Part shown: positions 1-7,427 of the stretch, one piece after another | How positions within the stretch are numbered: the first letter of the stretch is position 1 | Layout of the letters: every line of letters begins with the position of its first letter | Origin: an uncultured bacterium | GTDB taxonomy: Bacteria > Bacillota_I > Bacilli_A > RF39 > UBA660 | Reading direction: 5' to 3' | DNA length: 62,804 nt | Assembly (NCBI GenBank): GCA_946560065.1 | Contig: CAMNUE010000001.1 | Span: 1-62,804 of the forward strand | Translations under genes and position numbers: made by a program | The notes under the pieces: model-generated | Database searches by the model: none | What the model saw: the letters and a program-made list of their open reading frames with translations, nothing else | What the model was told of the DNA's origin: nothing

Positions 1-2
1 TG

Positions 3-56
3 GTGTTGCAGCTGTCAGGCATTAATATAGTCGAAGGACTTATTGCAACAACATGA
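3..56 (+). CDS. Possible 3' end of an upstream gene
   Basis: One frame is open from the left edge to a TGA at 54-56 and would encode a hydrophobic C-terminus (LQLSGINIVEGLIATT). A terminator-like hairpin lies about 20 bases further on, as expected at the end of a transcription unit. Only 17 codons are visible, so neither family nor reality of the gene can be judged. Confidence 0.25.
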   Translation: MLQLSGINIVEGLIATT

Positions 57-75
57 CCTTATAGGGCTTTTACAT

Positions 76-110
76 ACCACTTGTTTTACAAGTGGTTATG
101 ATTGCTTTTT
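76..110 (+). terminator. Terminator-like hairpin at left edge
   Basis: A perfect 9-bp inverted repeat (ACCACTTGT at 76-84, ACAAGTGGT at 88-96) with a 3-base loop is followed after about ten bases by a short T run. The T tract is displaced from the stem, so it is either a weak terminator or a protein-binding palindrome. The rest of 1-273 has no recognisable gene or RNA. A TATAAT at 232-237 probably serves the next gene. Confidence 0.4.
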
Positions 111-273
111 GCTCTTATGTCTTATCAATGGCTCAATCACTAAAGAAGAAACATAAATTAATTCAAGTAAATATGAAAATAATGCCATTTCTATGATAAT
201 ATATTTGTAAGGTTTATTTTATTAAGTATATTATAATATCAAACTATCTTAATTAAGAGTTGAAAGGAAAAAT

Positions 274-1035
274 ATGAAAAATCTAAAAAATCTCAAATTA
301 GAAAACAAAAAATATATTATTTTTGATATGGATGGAACACTAATAGATTCAATAGGTGTTTGGAATATAACAGATCAAAAACTTATTGAAAAATATGGAA
401 GTCAAAAACCAGATTTAGAACAAGTTCAAATAGAAAGAGACGAATTTCTTCATAGCAATCAAAATAGTGACATTTACTTAGCATACTGCCAGTATTTAAT
501 AGACAAATATAATCTAAACATAAAAAATCCGAATGAATTACTAAAAATAAGATGGGATATATCAGGTGAAGTTTTAGAAAAGGAAATGGACTTCAAAGAA
601 AATGTCGTAGAACTTATTCTAATATTAAAAAGTTTAGGCTTTATTTTAATTCTTGCGACAATGACAACTCAAGTTCAGTTAGACATTTATAGCAAAAAGA
701 ATCAGGTAATGCTCAAAAAATTAAATATCGAAGAAGCTTTTGATTTGATTACTAGAAAAGAAGATGTAAAAAATAAAAAGCCAGATCCAGAAATTTATAA
801 TAAGATAAAAGAATACTACAATGCCTCTAATGAAGAATGCCTAATTTTTGAGGATTCTTATACTGGTATTCTTGCTGCAAGACAAGCAGGAATAGAAGTT
901 ATCAATATCTATGACAAATATGCTGATATTGATAGAAAAGAAATTGATAAGATAACAGATTACAAAATTTCGAATTATCAAGAATTTATAAATTTAGTTA
1001 ATGACTTTTATAATCAAAAGATTAAAATTAAATAA
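274..1035 (+). CDS. HAD-superfamily hydrolase (phosphatase/phosphoglucomutase-like)
   Basis: A 253-residue haloacid dehalogenase-type protein. Motif I is FDMDGT with the nucleophile at D18 and the acid/base at D20. The motif III lysine lies in KKPDPEIY (about 169) and motif IV is FEDSYTG with D194. The domain order and the KPxPxIY signature fit the beta-phosphoglucomutase/phosphoglycolate phosphatase subfamily with an alpha-helical cap. Substrate cannot be read from the sequence. The ATG follows GAAAGG at good spacing. It is the first of five co-directional genes (deformylase-like, WYL regulator, SIS isomerase, RdgB/HAM1), so it probably dephosphorylates an intermediate of that cassette; this is inference. 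Confidence 0.85.
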   Translation: MKNLKNLKLENKKYIIFDMDGTLIDSIGVWNITDQKLIEKYGSQKPDLEQVQIERDEFLHSNQNSDIYLAYCQYLIDKYNLNIKNPNELLKIRWDISGEVLEKEMDFKENVVELILILKSLGFILILATMTTQVQLDIYSKKNQVMLKKLNIEEAFDLITRKEDVKNKKPDPEIYNKIKEYYNASNEECLIFEDSYTGILAARQAGIEVINIYDKYADIDRKEIDKITDYKISNYQEFINLVNDFYNQKIKIK

Positions 1036-1061
1036 CAAAAATAGACATTTGGGAGAAAAAT

Positions 1062-1694
1062 ATGAATGAATTAAAAGCAATTACAATAGCTGATAATGAA
1101 AAATATCTAAGACAAATATCAAAAGAAGTTGAGTTAGAGGATGAAGAACTAATTGAAAATTTAAAAGTTCTTGAAGAATATTGTAAAACTCATGAAGTAA
1201 TGGCTATAGCAGCTATTCAACTTGGTATCCCTAAAAGAATAGTTTATTTGAAAAATACTAATCTTGAATTAATTAATAAATCATCCAACAATATCGCCGC
1301 TGTTGAAGAAGAAAGTTACGATGAATCTAGAATCTTAATCAATCCTATAATTATTTCAAAAGAAGGATTAACTGACTATTGGGAAGCTTGTGCTAGTTGC
1401 CTTGATAATCTAGGTCATGTTAGAAGACCATATAAAATACTAGTAGAGTATCAAGATATAAATGGTAAAAAACATTCTGAAAAATTTATTGGGTTTGAAT
1501 CGACTGTTCTATCGCATGAAATGGATCATTTAGATGGAATTCTTCACATGGATATAGCCGATGAATTACTACATATGAATCCAGAAGAAAGAAAAAAGTT
1601 CCGCCAAGAACATAACTACAACATAATAAGGAAAACAGGTCACTACCAAGAATTATTAAAAACAATTAAACCAAACTTAGTCTTAAAAAAATAA
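1062..1694 (+). CDS. Divergent peptide deformylase-like protein
   Basis: A 210-residue protein of the polypeptide deformylase fold. The three metal-site motifs are present but altered. Motif 1 is MAIAAIQLG instead of GxGLAAxQ, with the glutamine near 53. Motif 2 is EACASC, so the metal cysteine would be C110 (usual EGCLS). Motif 3 is intact, HEMDH, with H152, E153 and H156. A canonical deformylase is encoded at 45.1-45.7 kb, so this copy is not the housekeeping enzyme. Family knowledge suggests hydrolysis of a formyl or other small acyl group. The substrate may be something other than nascent peptides, given its neighbours. It follows the HAD gene by 26 bases. Confidence 0.8.
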   Translation: MNELKAITIADNEKYLRQISKEVELEDEELIENLKVLEEYCKTHEVMAIAAIQLGIPKRIVYLKNTNLELINKSSNNIAAVEEESYDESRILINPIIISKEGLTDYWEACASCLDNLGHVRRPYKILVEYQDINGKKHSEKFIGFESTVLSHEMDHLDGILHMDIADELLHMNPEERKKFRQEHNYNIIRKTGHYQELLKTIKPNLVLKK

Positions 1695-1749
1695 AAGAGC
1701 TTGCAAAAGTTCTTTTTAAGTTTATAATAAATTTAATTAAGGAGAAATT

Positions 1750-2223
1750 ATGTCTAAAGTATCAAATGTTTTAAAAATGATAGAGATTTTAAGTACTGGT
1801 AGAAAATATAGTATTGAAGAATTATCTAATGAATTAGAAGTATCAAAAAGAATGATTAGAGTTTATAAAGATGAATTAGAAAAGGCAGGAATCTATCTTC
1901 ATACTATCAAAGGACCATATGGAGGCTATGTACTAAATCAGGAATTAAACATTCCCAAGAGATTTATTCCAACAACAAAGATAATTTTAAACGATAAATC
2001 AGTTTTTAATAGTTTGAGTAGGGCCATAAAAGAAAGAAAAAAGTGTTTAATAGAATATTATTCTAAAGAAAAAGGTTTAACAAAAAGAATAATTCGCCCC
2101 TATGAAATGACTCTTCTAAATAATGAATGGGGAGTAGCAGCTTATTGTGAAGTAAGAGAAGAAATAAGACATTTCTATTTAAATAGAATCAAAACAATAG
2201 AAATTTTAGAAGAATTTTATTAG
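1750..2223 (+). CDS. HTH-WYL transcriptional regulator, short form
   Basis: A 157-residue regulator. Residues 1-60 form a winged helix-turn-helix of the HTH_11/DeoR type (SIEELSNELEVSKRMIRVYK), followed by a compact WYL-like domain (about 90-150) with RIIRPYEMTLLNNEWGVAAY. WYL regulators are usually about 300 residues, so this is a minimal version without the C-terminal extension. The WYL domain commonly senses a nucleotide or other ligand. The gene sits inside the five-gene cassette and probably regulates it. Start is the ATG after AAGGAGAAATT. Confidence 0.8.
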   Translation: MSKVSNVLKMIEILSTGRKYSIEELSNELEVSKRMIRVYKDELEKAGIYLHTIKGPYGGYVLNQELNIPKRFIPTTKIILNDKSVFNSLSRAIKERKKCLIEYYSKEKGLTKRIIRPYEMTLLNNEWGVAAYCEVREEIRHFYLNRIKTIEILEEFY

Positions 2224-2276
2224 TGACATATATATTACCTCTTCTTTTGATATCCTTATATCAAGGAGGAAATAAT

Positions 2277-3275
2277 ATGAAAAAACATGCATACACCGAA
2301 AGTGGAGAAATAAACTTTTCTAAGCTCAAGGAAAGAACACTTTTAGCTAATGATAAAATGGATAAATTAGCCGAAGAAACAGCCTTAATAATTAGTAAAA
2401 TTAAGGAACCAACAATAATAGTCGCAACAGGAGGATCCGTAGTAGTTGCCAAATATTTAAAGGAAGTTTTAGAAAGGTATAACATAATCTGTGAGGTAGT
2501 AGAACCACGAACAATTAACTATAAGGAAAATCTGAATAGTTTCAAAAATCTTATTTGTATCAGTTACAGTGGTAACACTAATGGGATTTCTAATGCCTTA
2601 GAAAAATTTCAAGGTAACAAATATTTCCTAACAGGAAAAAAACAAGAGATAAATGGAGCAACAATATCTTTAGAATCAACTGTAGAAGATAACGAAAAAA
2701 GTTTTGTTTCTCTAGCAACTACATTAATTCCTATGGAATTACTTTTAAAAAGCAGTGAGATAATAGATGGAACATATTCTAAAAAAGATATGAAAAGTTA
2801 CTTAGAATTCACTTTTAATAATAGTGAGAAATACTCGAACTATCCATTTAACTTTAAAAATCTAGGTATTGAAGTAATGAGTGGAAGTGATACAGCTTGC
2901 CCCGCGACAACCCTAGAATCAAACTTAATTGAATCAGGAACTGCTCCAGTAGTGATTCATGATAAAGGATCTTTTTGTCATGGAAGAAGTAATCTCATTA
3001 ATAACAATCCAACTAACGCAATGCTTTATCTAAATCATTCAGAATCTGAATTAGATAAATTATTATTAGAACTTTTAAAATCAGAATATCCCCATATCAT
3101 AAATCTAACTTCACCTTTATCTGTAAATAGTCAATTAAGAAAAGAATTTTCGCTAAACTTAGATGCAATATATTTATCTCAAAAAATAGCGTCTGACAAT
3201 GATATAGATATGTGCATGGTTGATTATAATCCCAAAGTAATTAATAAAATATATAAATATCGAGGTGAAATGTAA
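2277..3275 (+). CDS. SIS-domain protein (sugar-phosphate isomerase/deglycase-like)
   Basis: A 332-residue protein from the ATG at 2277, which has AGGAGG eight bases upstream; the frame stays open upstream to 2223 but that stretch lacks a ribosome-binding site. The N-terminal SIS domain shows a nucleotide/sugar-phosphate binding loop (VATGGSVVVAKYL) and the serine motif ICISYSGNTNGISNAL. A second lobe contains the unusual HGRSNLI segment. SIS proteins isomerise or bind phosphosugars. This one is not close enough to GlmS, GmhA or fructoselysine deglycases for a precise name. It abuts the RdgB-like gene with no gap. Confidence 0.75.
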   Translation: MKKHAYTESGEINFSKLKERTLLANDKMDKLAEETALIISKIKEPTIIVATGGSVVVAKYLKEVLERYNIICEVVEPRTINYKENLNSFKNLICISYSGNTNGISNALEKFQGNKYFLTGKKQEINGATISLESTVEDNEKSFVSLATTLIPMELLLKSSEIIDGTYSKKDMKSYLEFTFNNSEKYSNYPFNFKNLGIEVMSGSDTACPATTLESNLIESGTAPVVIHDKGSFCHGRSNLINNNPTNAMLYLNHSESELDKLLLELLKSEYPHIINLTSPLSVNSQLRKEFSLNLDAIYLSQKIASDNDIDMCMVDYNPKVINKIYKYRGEM

Positions 3276-3887
3276 ATGAATAGGGAAAATATTATTTTTA
3301 TCACTGGGAACTATGGAAAATATGCATCAGCCAAAGAAAAATTTGCATCTATCGGAGTAACAGTCGAACAGATTGATTTAGATATTGAGGAACTAGCAGT
3401 ATCCGATGTCCAAGAAGTCTCTTTAGATAAGGCAAAGAAAGCCTATACTGCAATCAATCAACCTTGCTTTGTTGAAGATTCAGGATTTTACATTGATGCT
3501 TACCCAGGAAAAACAAATTACCCTGGAACACTTGTGAAAAGAACAGGAATCAGTCAAAATGTTGAAAAACTACTAGAGATAATGAAAGATATTCCAAACA
3601 GAAATTGTCATTTTCTAAGTTGTGTTACTTTCTATGATGGAAAAGTTTTACATCAATTTATAACTAAGAACTCAGGAACACTTTCTTATGAAGTTCGTGG
3701 AGAACTAAAAAAAGAAGCAAAGAGTAGACTCTTTCAAGTCTTTATACCACAAGGAAGTACTAAGACACTAGCAGAAATACAAAGTGAAGGAGCAAAGAAA
3801 AATAAAACATCAAAATCAAGTATGCAAGACTTTGTAAATTGGTACAATGACAACTTGAGTGTCAAATGTAAAATAAAAATAAAATAA
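3276..3887 (+). CDS. RdgB/HAM1-like non-canonical purine NTP pyrophosphatase
   Basis: A 203-residue Ham1-family protein. It begins with ITGNYGKY, the family's substrate-binding TGNxxK segment. The acidic motif FVEDSGFYIDA and the YPG loop follow, and near the C-terminus FIPQGSTKTLAE matches the F(x)P(x)G...T(x)AE region. Family enzymes hydrolyse dITP/XTP to the monophosphate. Spacing between motifs differs from housekeeping RdgB and the gene ends a specialised operon, so it may act on another modified nucleotide. Its ATG follows directly on the SIS gene's stop, and that gene's last codons supply the ribosome-binding site (GAGGTGA). Confidence 0.8.
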   Translation: MNRENIIFITGNYGKYASAKEKFASIGVTVEQIDLDIEELAVSDVQEVSLDKAKKAYTAINQPCFVEDSGFYIDAYPGKTNYPGTLVKRTGISQNVEKLLEIMKDIPNRNCHFLSCVTFYDGKVLHQFITKNSGTLSYEVRGELKKEAKSRLFQVFIPQGSTKTLAEIQSEGAKKNKTSKSSMQDFVNWYNDNLSVKCKIKIK

Positions 3888-3900
3888 CTATCTATAAAAG

Positions 3901-3929
3901 TTGTTTCCAAAATCTAAGTGTGCTATAAT
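3901..3929 (+). promoter_or_regulatory. Sigma-A promoter ahead of the bacteriocin region
   Basis: TTGTTT at 3901-3906 and TATAAT at 3924-3929 are separated by 17 bases, with the TG of an extended -10. Transcription would start near 3936 and run through the structured leader toward the exporter gene. Confidence 0.7.
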
Positions 3930-4084
3930 CAATAGTGGGATAAATGCATATTGAAATAAATAAAATAGTAGTTTTGTTTTTCTGAAAAGAAATCTTTATC
4001 ATTTATCACGCGTTTGGTTAAGATTTGAATAAATATTTTAAATATAAATTTATCCTATTAAGAGAGATTATCTCTCTTTTTTTG
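3930..4084 (+). ncRNA. Candidate structured small RNA or attenuated leader
   Basis: Just below a good promoter, bases 3931-3945 can pair with 4048-4059 (AATA/TATT, then GGATAAAT/ATTTATCC across a 3-base bulge). This closes a long, mostly double-stranded arm of about 130 bases. Immediately after comes a Rho-independent terminator (AGAGAGAT at 4061-4068 against TATCTCTCT, then a T run to 4083). No open frame of useful length lies inside. The overall shape resembles 6S-type RNA or a terminated leader. It has no recognisable riboswitch, T-box, SRP or tmRNA core. Identity is unknown. Confidence 0.45.
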
Positions 4085-4136
4085 TACAAAAAATTAACCT
4101 CTGCGAATAATAAAGTAGGAGGTGAGAGTAATATAA

Positions 4137-6218
4137 GTGAAAGTTGTTTTGCAAGATGGAATTAAGGACTGTGGTATCTGTTGTCTCTTATCTATTATTA
4201 GATATTATGGAGGAGAAGTTTCTAAAGAATATTTAAGAGAAATAACTAATACTACCAAAGATGGAGTTTCTCTATATAACTTGATAGAAGCAGCCAAGTT
4301 ACTAGGTTTTGAAGCAAAAGGATTAACAGGAAAATTAAAAGATATAAATGTAAATAACTTACCATGTATAGTTCATTTTATTGTTAACAAAAGTTATAAA
4401 CACTTTGTAGTCTTATATCAAATTAATATAAAGAAAAATCAAGTAATCCTTATGGATCCAGCCAAAGGTAAAAAAACGATTTCTTTTTCAGAATTTAATC
4501 TTTTAACTAGTGGGAATTATTTATTTCTGCACCCAACTAAACAACTACCAATCATAAAAAAGAAAAATATAATTTATAAAGATATAAAAAAAGTAATACT
4601 TAATAACAAACCAATCATTATTTTAATATTCATTCTAACACTCACATACTTTATTTTGAATATTTCAATTTCTTTTCATTTCAAATACCTACTTGAATTT
4701 TCTATTAAATACAGTATTATTGATAATGTATATCTTATAAGTTATATAATGTTATGTCTTTATCTACTAAAAAACTTTAATAATATTTTAAAAAATATTT
4801 TACTAAATAAATGGCTTTTTTCCTTTGATTATGAAACAACAACTCACACTTTTAAGCAAATACTCTTACTTCCATATTTATTTTATAAAAATAGAACTAC
4901 TGGCGAAGTAATCGCAAGACTAAAGGACTTAAACATTGTAAGAAGTTATGTTGCAAGTTTTCTCTCTACAATTTCAACTGATTTAATTACTATAATTGTT
5001 TTCAGTTCCATCATGTATCATTGCAGTCATGAAATAACAATCGTAGTTTGGTTACTTTCAGTTATAGTCCTCATAAACATTTATTTTTATGGACTTATTA
5101 AAAGAAAGTCTCAGGTAAAAATAGGGAAATATGAAGATAGAATAAACTCATCGCTAATAGAAGGTATTAGTAATGTAGATACAATTAAAGGAAGTCACTT
5201 AGAAAAGAGATTAATAGATAAATTTAATCTAAATTATAAAAGTTTTCTCGATTTAATATATAAACATAATCTCTATTCTGAAATATCCAATCTTATCAAT
5301 AATAATCTTAATGACCTCATCTTAATAATTATTTATGGTTTAGGAAGTATTTATGTTATAAAAAGTGAGCTAACTTTAAGCAATTTGATTGTTTATCAAA
5401 TTTTTTTCTCCTTTTATTTTAGTTGTTTCTCTAATCTAATTATATTACTAGATAATTATAGTTCTTATAAAGTATCATTATCACGAGTAGAAGAATTGTT
5501 TTTAATAAATGAAGAAGTATTTAAAAATAATTTCTTTTATTTACCATATGACTTAAAAGGTAAGATTATCATAAATAATCTAAATTACAAAATAGGGGCA
5601 AGATATCTATTTAATAACCTTAACCTAGAAATAAATGAAGGAGAGAAAATTCTTCTTTGTGGAGAAAGTGGTAGTGGCAAAAGCACATTAGTAAAGATGT
5701 TGATGCGCTATATCGAGACAAGTTATGGAAAAATAAAAATATCTAATATAGATATAAACCATTACCATTTAGAAAATCTACGCACTAATATTACCTACAT
5801 TACCAGCAATGAGTACCTATTTACTGATACTGTAAGAAATAATATTCTCCTTTACAAAAATGTCAAAGAAGAAGAATTTTTAAGAGTTTGTTCTCTTTGT
5901 TTAGTCGATGACATTGTTAAAGATGATAGTCATAAATACGACAAATTAGTAGAAGAAAATGGTTTCAATTTTAGTAATGGTGAAAGACAACGAATCATTC
6001 TTGCAAGAAGTATTTTAAGAAAAAGTAGTATCTATATCTTTGATGAGGCTCTTGGACAAATAGATGTCAATAGAGAAAAGAAAATTTTAATAAATATCTT
6101 TGAATTTCTATCTGACAAAACAGTTATTGTCATATCTCATCGCTTTAATAATAAAAAATTATTTGATAGAGTTTTAAAACTAGAAAACGGAGTACTAATT
6201 GAAAATAAAAAAGTATGA
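4137..6218 (+). CDS. C39-peptidase bacteriocin ABC exporter
   Basis: A 693-residue peptidase-containing ABC transporter that removes double-glycine leaders and exports the peptide. Residues 1-130 are a C39 cysteine peptidase with C12 (KDCGICC), H89 and D107. A six-helix-type membrane domain spans about 150-440. The ATPase has Walker A GESGSGKST (509-517), a signature FSNGERQRI in place of LSGGQ, Walker B IFDE with catalytic E637, and the H-loop in VISHR. The start is GTG, about 11 bases after AGGAGGTGA. Downstream genes overlap one after another, and the two double-glycine peptides encoded there are the expected cargo. Confidence 0.93.
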   Translation: MKVVLQDGIKDCGICCLLSIIRYYGGEVSKEYLREITNTTKDGVSLYNLIEAAKLLGFEAKGLTGKLKDINVNNLPCIVHFIVNKSYKHFVVLYQINIKKNQVILMDPAKGKKTISFSEFNLLTSGNYLFLHPTKQLPIIKKKNIIYKDIKKVILNNKPIIILIFILTLTYFILNISISFHFKYLLEFSIKYSIIDNVYLISYIMLCLYLLKNFNNILKNILLNKWLFSFDYETTTHTFKQILLLPYLFYKNRTTGEVIARLKDLNIVRSYVASFLSTISTDLITIIVFSSIMYHCSHEITIVVWLLSVIVLINIYFYGLIKRKSQVKIGKYEDRINSSLIEGISNVDTIKGSHLEKRLIDKFNLNYKSFLDLIYKHNLYSEISNLINNNLNDLILIIIYGLGSIYVIKSELTLSNLIVYQIFFSFYFSCFSNLIILLDNYSSYKVSLSRVEELFLINEEVFKNNFFYLPYDLKGKIIINNLNYKIGARYLFNNLNLEINEGEKILLCGESGSGKSTLVKMLMRYIETSYGKIKISNIDINHYHLENLRTNITYITSNEYLFTDTVRNNILLYKNVKEEEFLRVCSLCLVDDIVKDDSHKYDKLVEENGFNFSNGERQRIILARSILRKSSIYIFDEALGQIDVNREKKILINIFEFLSDKTVIVISHRFNNKKLFDRVLKLENGVLIENKKV

Positions 6219-6609
6219 ATCAAATGAAATTATTATAGTATTAAGCATCATTTTTATCATAATAACTATAACTTTATTTGTATCGTTATTTAAAAGAAAA
6301 GAATATAAATACGATGAACTTACAGGAATTGTTTTAGGTGATAATTTATTAATAATAGTTGCCGAAGAAAAAACAAGAAAAACAATTTATAATAACAGTT
6401 CTATGTATTTAAATTCAAAAAAGGAAAAATATAAAATTGTTGAAGACAATGGTGTCATACTAACTAAAGATAAAAATAAATATTATGAATTACTAGTAAA
6501 AATAAAGTTTGATAAAAAATATAAGTCTAACGATACTATAAAACTTTCAATAAAAACAGAAAAAATGCGGTTAATAGAAATGTTTAAAATAATATGGGAA
6601 GGTGGTTAA
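6199..6609 (+). CDS. HlyD-like bacteriocin export accessory protein, short
   Basis: A 136-residue protein with one N-terminal membrane anchor (about 12-30) and a small predicted beta-rich extracytoplasmic part. The start is TTG at 6199, overlapping the exporter gene by 20 bases. GGAG at 6189-6192 is correctly spaced, and no in-frame ATG is available nearby. Position and topology match the accessory protein that couples a C39 exporter to the cell surface. It lacks the long coiled coil and lipoyl regions of full HlyD proteins, so it is a minimal or divergent form. Assignment rests mainly on context. Confidence 0.6.
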   Translation: MKIKKYESNEIIIVLSIIFIIITITLFVSLFKRKEYKYDELTGIVLGDNLLIIVAEEKTRKTIYNNSSMYLNSKKEKYKIVEDNGVILTKDKNKYYELLVKIKFDKKYKSNDTIKLSIKTEKMRLIEMFKIIWEGG

Positions 6610-6757
6610 TATACAAAAGATATCGGTGAATGATTTAGAGAATATAAAGGGTGGAGCGAATTTTACAATTGGAACAGGATTAATAATAGTTGCAGTGATT
6701 GTCTTCATAACTGGAGTTATAGAAGGCATTACAAATCCAGAGAGATGTCGTGGATGA
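6602..6757 (+). CDS. Double-glycine bacteriocin precursor A
   Basis: A 51-residue peptide gene. The leader ends ISVNDLENIKGG, an excellent match to the LSxxELxxIxGG consensus cut by C39 peptidases. The predicted mature peptide is 33 residues, begins ANFTIG, has a long hydrophobic GxxxG-like stretch and ends TNPERCRG with one cysteine. The GTG at 6602 gives an 18-residue leader, overlaps the accessory gene's stop and lacks a separate well-spaced ribosome site, so coupled re-initiation is likely; GTG 6626 would leave too short a leader. The stop overlaps the next start as ATGA. Confidence 0.85.
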   Translation: MVNIQKISVNDLENIKGGANFTIGTGLIIVAVIVFITGVIEGITNPERCRG

Positions 6758-6924
6758 GGGAAATAGAAACAGCGAAACTACCAGAAATAACAGGAGGAAC
6801 AACCATAACTGCAACAGTAATAAACGCCATTGTAAACGTTATAAAAGTTATTAAAGAAACAGGATATAGTCTTGGATCAGGGATAAGAAGAATAAGTGAG
6901 AACAATATATGTCCCTTAGACTAA
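6754..6924 (+). CDS. Double-glycine bacteriocin precursor B
   Basis: A 56-residue peptide gene starting at ATG 6754, coupled to precursor A by an ATGA overlap. The leader is short: METs to GG in 15 residues (LPEITGG end, with the L/I/GG spacing of C39 leaders). The predicted 41-residue mature peptide starts TTITATVINA, is amphipathic, carries GYSLGSGIRR and ends ICPLD with a single cysteine. Two different peptides with a shared exporter suggest a two-component class IIb-type bacteriocin. Activity and partner requirement are inference. Confidence 0.85.
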   Translation: MREIETAKLPEITGGTTITATVINAIVNVIKVIKETGYSLGSGIRRISENNICPLD

Positions 6925-7073
6925 TTCTAAAAAAATATAAAATAATTTTAAATATATTATTAATAGTACTAATACTTCTTTTTTTGCCAATACTCCTAAA
7001 TTTTATTTTTTCGACTGGAGTATATTTTGGAAAATTTTTGCGAAATTTGTATTTTTTCCTTGCTATTTCTTGA
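6909..7073 (+). CDS. Small membrane protein of the bacteriocin operon, candidate immunity protein
   Basis: A 54-codon frame from ATG 6909 to TGA 7071-7073 overlaps the end of precursor B by 16 bases. The product is basic at the N-terminus (LRLILKKYK), then strongly hydrophobic (about 12-36), then STGVYFGKFLRNLYFF. There is no double-glycine leader. Small hydrophobic proteins encoded directly after bacteriocin genes are often immunity proteins. A third secreted component is the alternative. The coding sequence reads through without interruption and continues the operon's overlap pattern. Confidence 0.65.
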   Translation: MSLRLILKKYKIILNILLIVLILLFLPILLNFIFSTGVYFGKFLRNLYFFLAIS

Positions 7074-7100
7074 AAAAATTGGAAAAAACTGGAAAAACTG

Positions 7101-7129
7101 TTGAAAAACAAATAATCTTTTGATATAAT
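7101..7129 (+). promoter_or_regulatory. Sigma-A promoter of rpsU
   Basis: TTGAAA at 7101-7106 and TATAAT at 7124-7129 with 17-base spacing and an upstream TG. It separates rpsU from the bacteriocin operon. Confidence 0.8.
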
Positions 7130-7161
7130 TCATTTTAGTTAAAGCGAAGGGAGGGAAATAG

Positions 7162-7365
7162 ATGGCAACTAAAGTAACTGTTAGAGGTAATCTTGATCAA
7201 GCTCTAAGAAAGTTCAAACAAAAAGTGGCAAGAGACGGTGTCCCTTCTGAATGGAAAAAGAGAGAAGCTTATGATAAGCCAGGAGTAAGAAGAAGAGCAG
7301 CAAAAAAAGAAGGAATCAAGAATTCTAGAAAAAGAGACCGTGCTAATAGAAATAGAGATTATTAA
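7162..7365 (+). CDS. rpsU: Ribosomal protein bS21
   Basis: A 67-residue, highly basic small-subunit protein. It starts MATKVTVRGN and contains the conserved ALRKFKQKVARDGV segment, followed by an Arg/Lys-rich tail. It is slightly longer than the usual 58 or so residues at the C-terminus. GGGAGG precedes the ATG. As in Bacillus it is immediately upstream of yqeY. Confidence 0.97.
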   Translation: MATKVTVRGNLDQALRKFKQKVARDGVPSEWKKREAYDKPGVRRRAAKKEGIKNSRKRDRANRNRDY

Positions 7366-7379
7366 AATCTCTATTTTTT
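7351..7379 (+). terminator. rpsU terminator
   Basis: A 10-bp stem (AATAGAGATT/AATCTCTATT) with a 5-base loop and T run. The stem begins inside the last rpsU codons and the loop contains the stop codon. Confidence 0.85.
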
Positions 7380-7427
7380 GTTTTAGTATTTGAAGAATAT
7401 GATATAATAAAAACAGGAGATGAAAAT

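Noticed and set aside
205..237. Full sigma-A promoter before the HAD gene
   Set aside because: TTGTAA and TATAAT are 21 bases apart, too far for a standard promoter; only the -10 is plausible.
3930..4084. T-box, riboswitch, SRP RNA, tmRNA or tracrRNA in this leader
   Set aside because: None of their conserved cores is visible and no CRISPR array or cas gene occurs in the window.
6851..7111. 86-codon minus-strand frame over the bacteriocin peptides
   Set aside because: Phe-rich composition mirrors A/T-rich sense codons; the plus-strand peptides have leaders, overlaps and an exporter.
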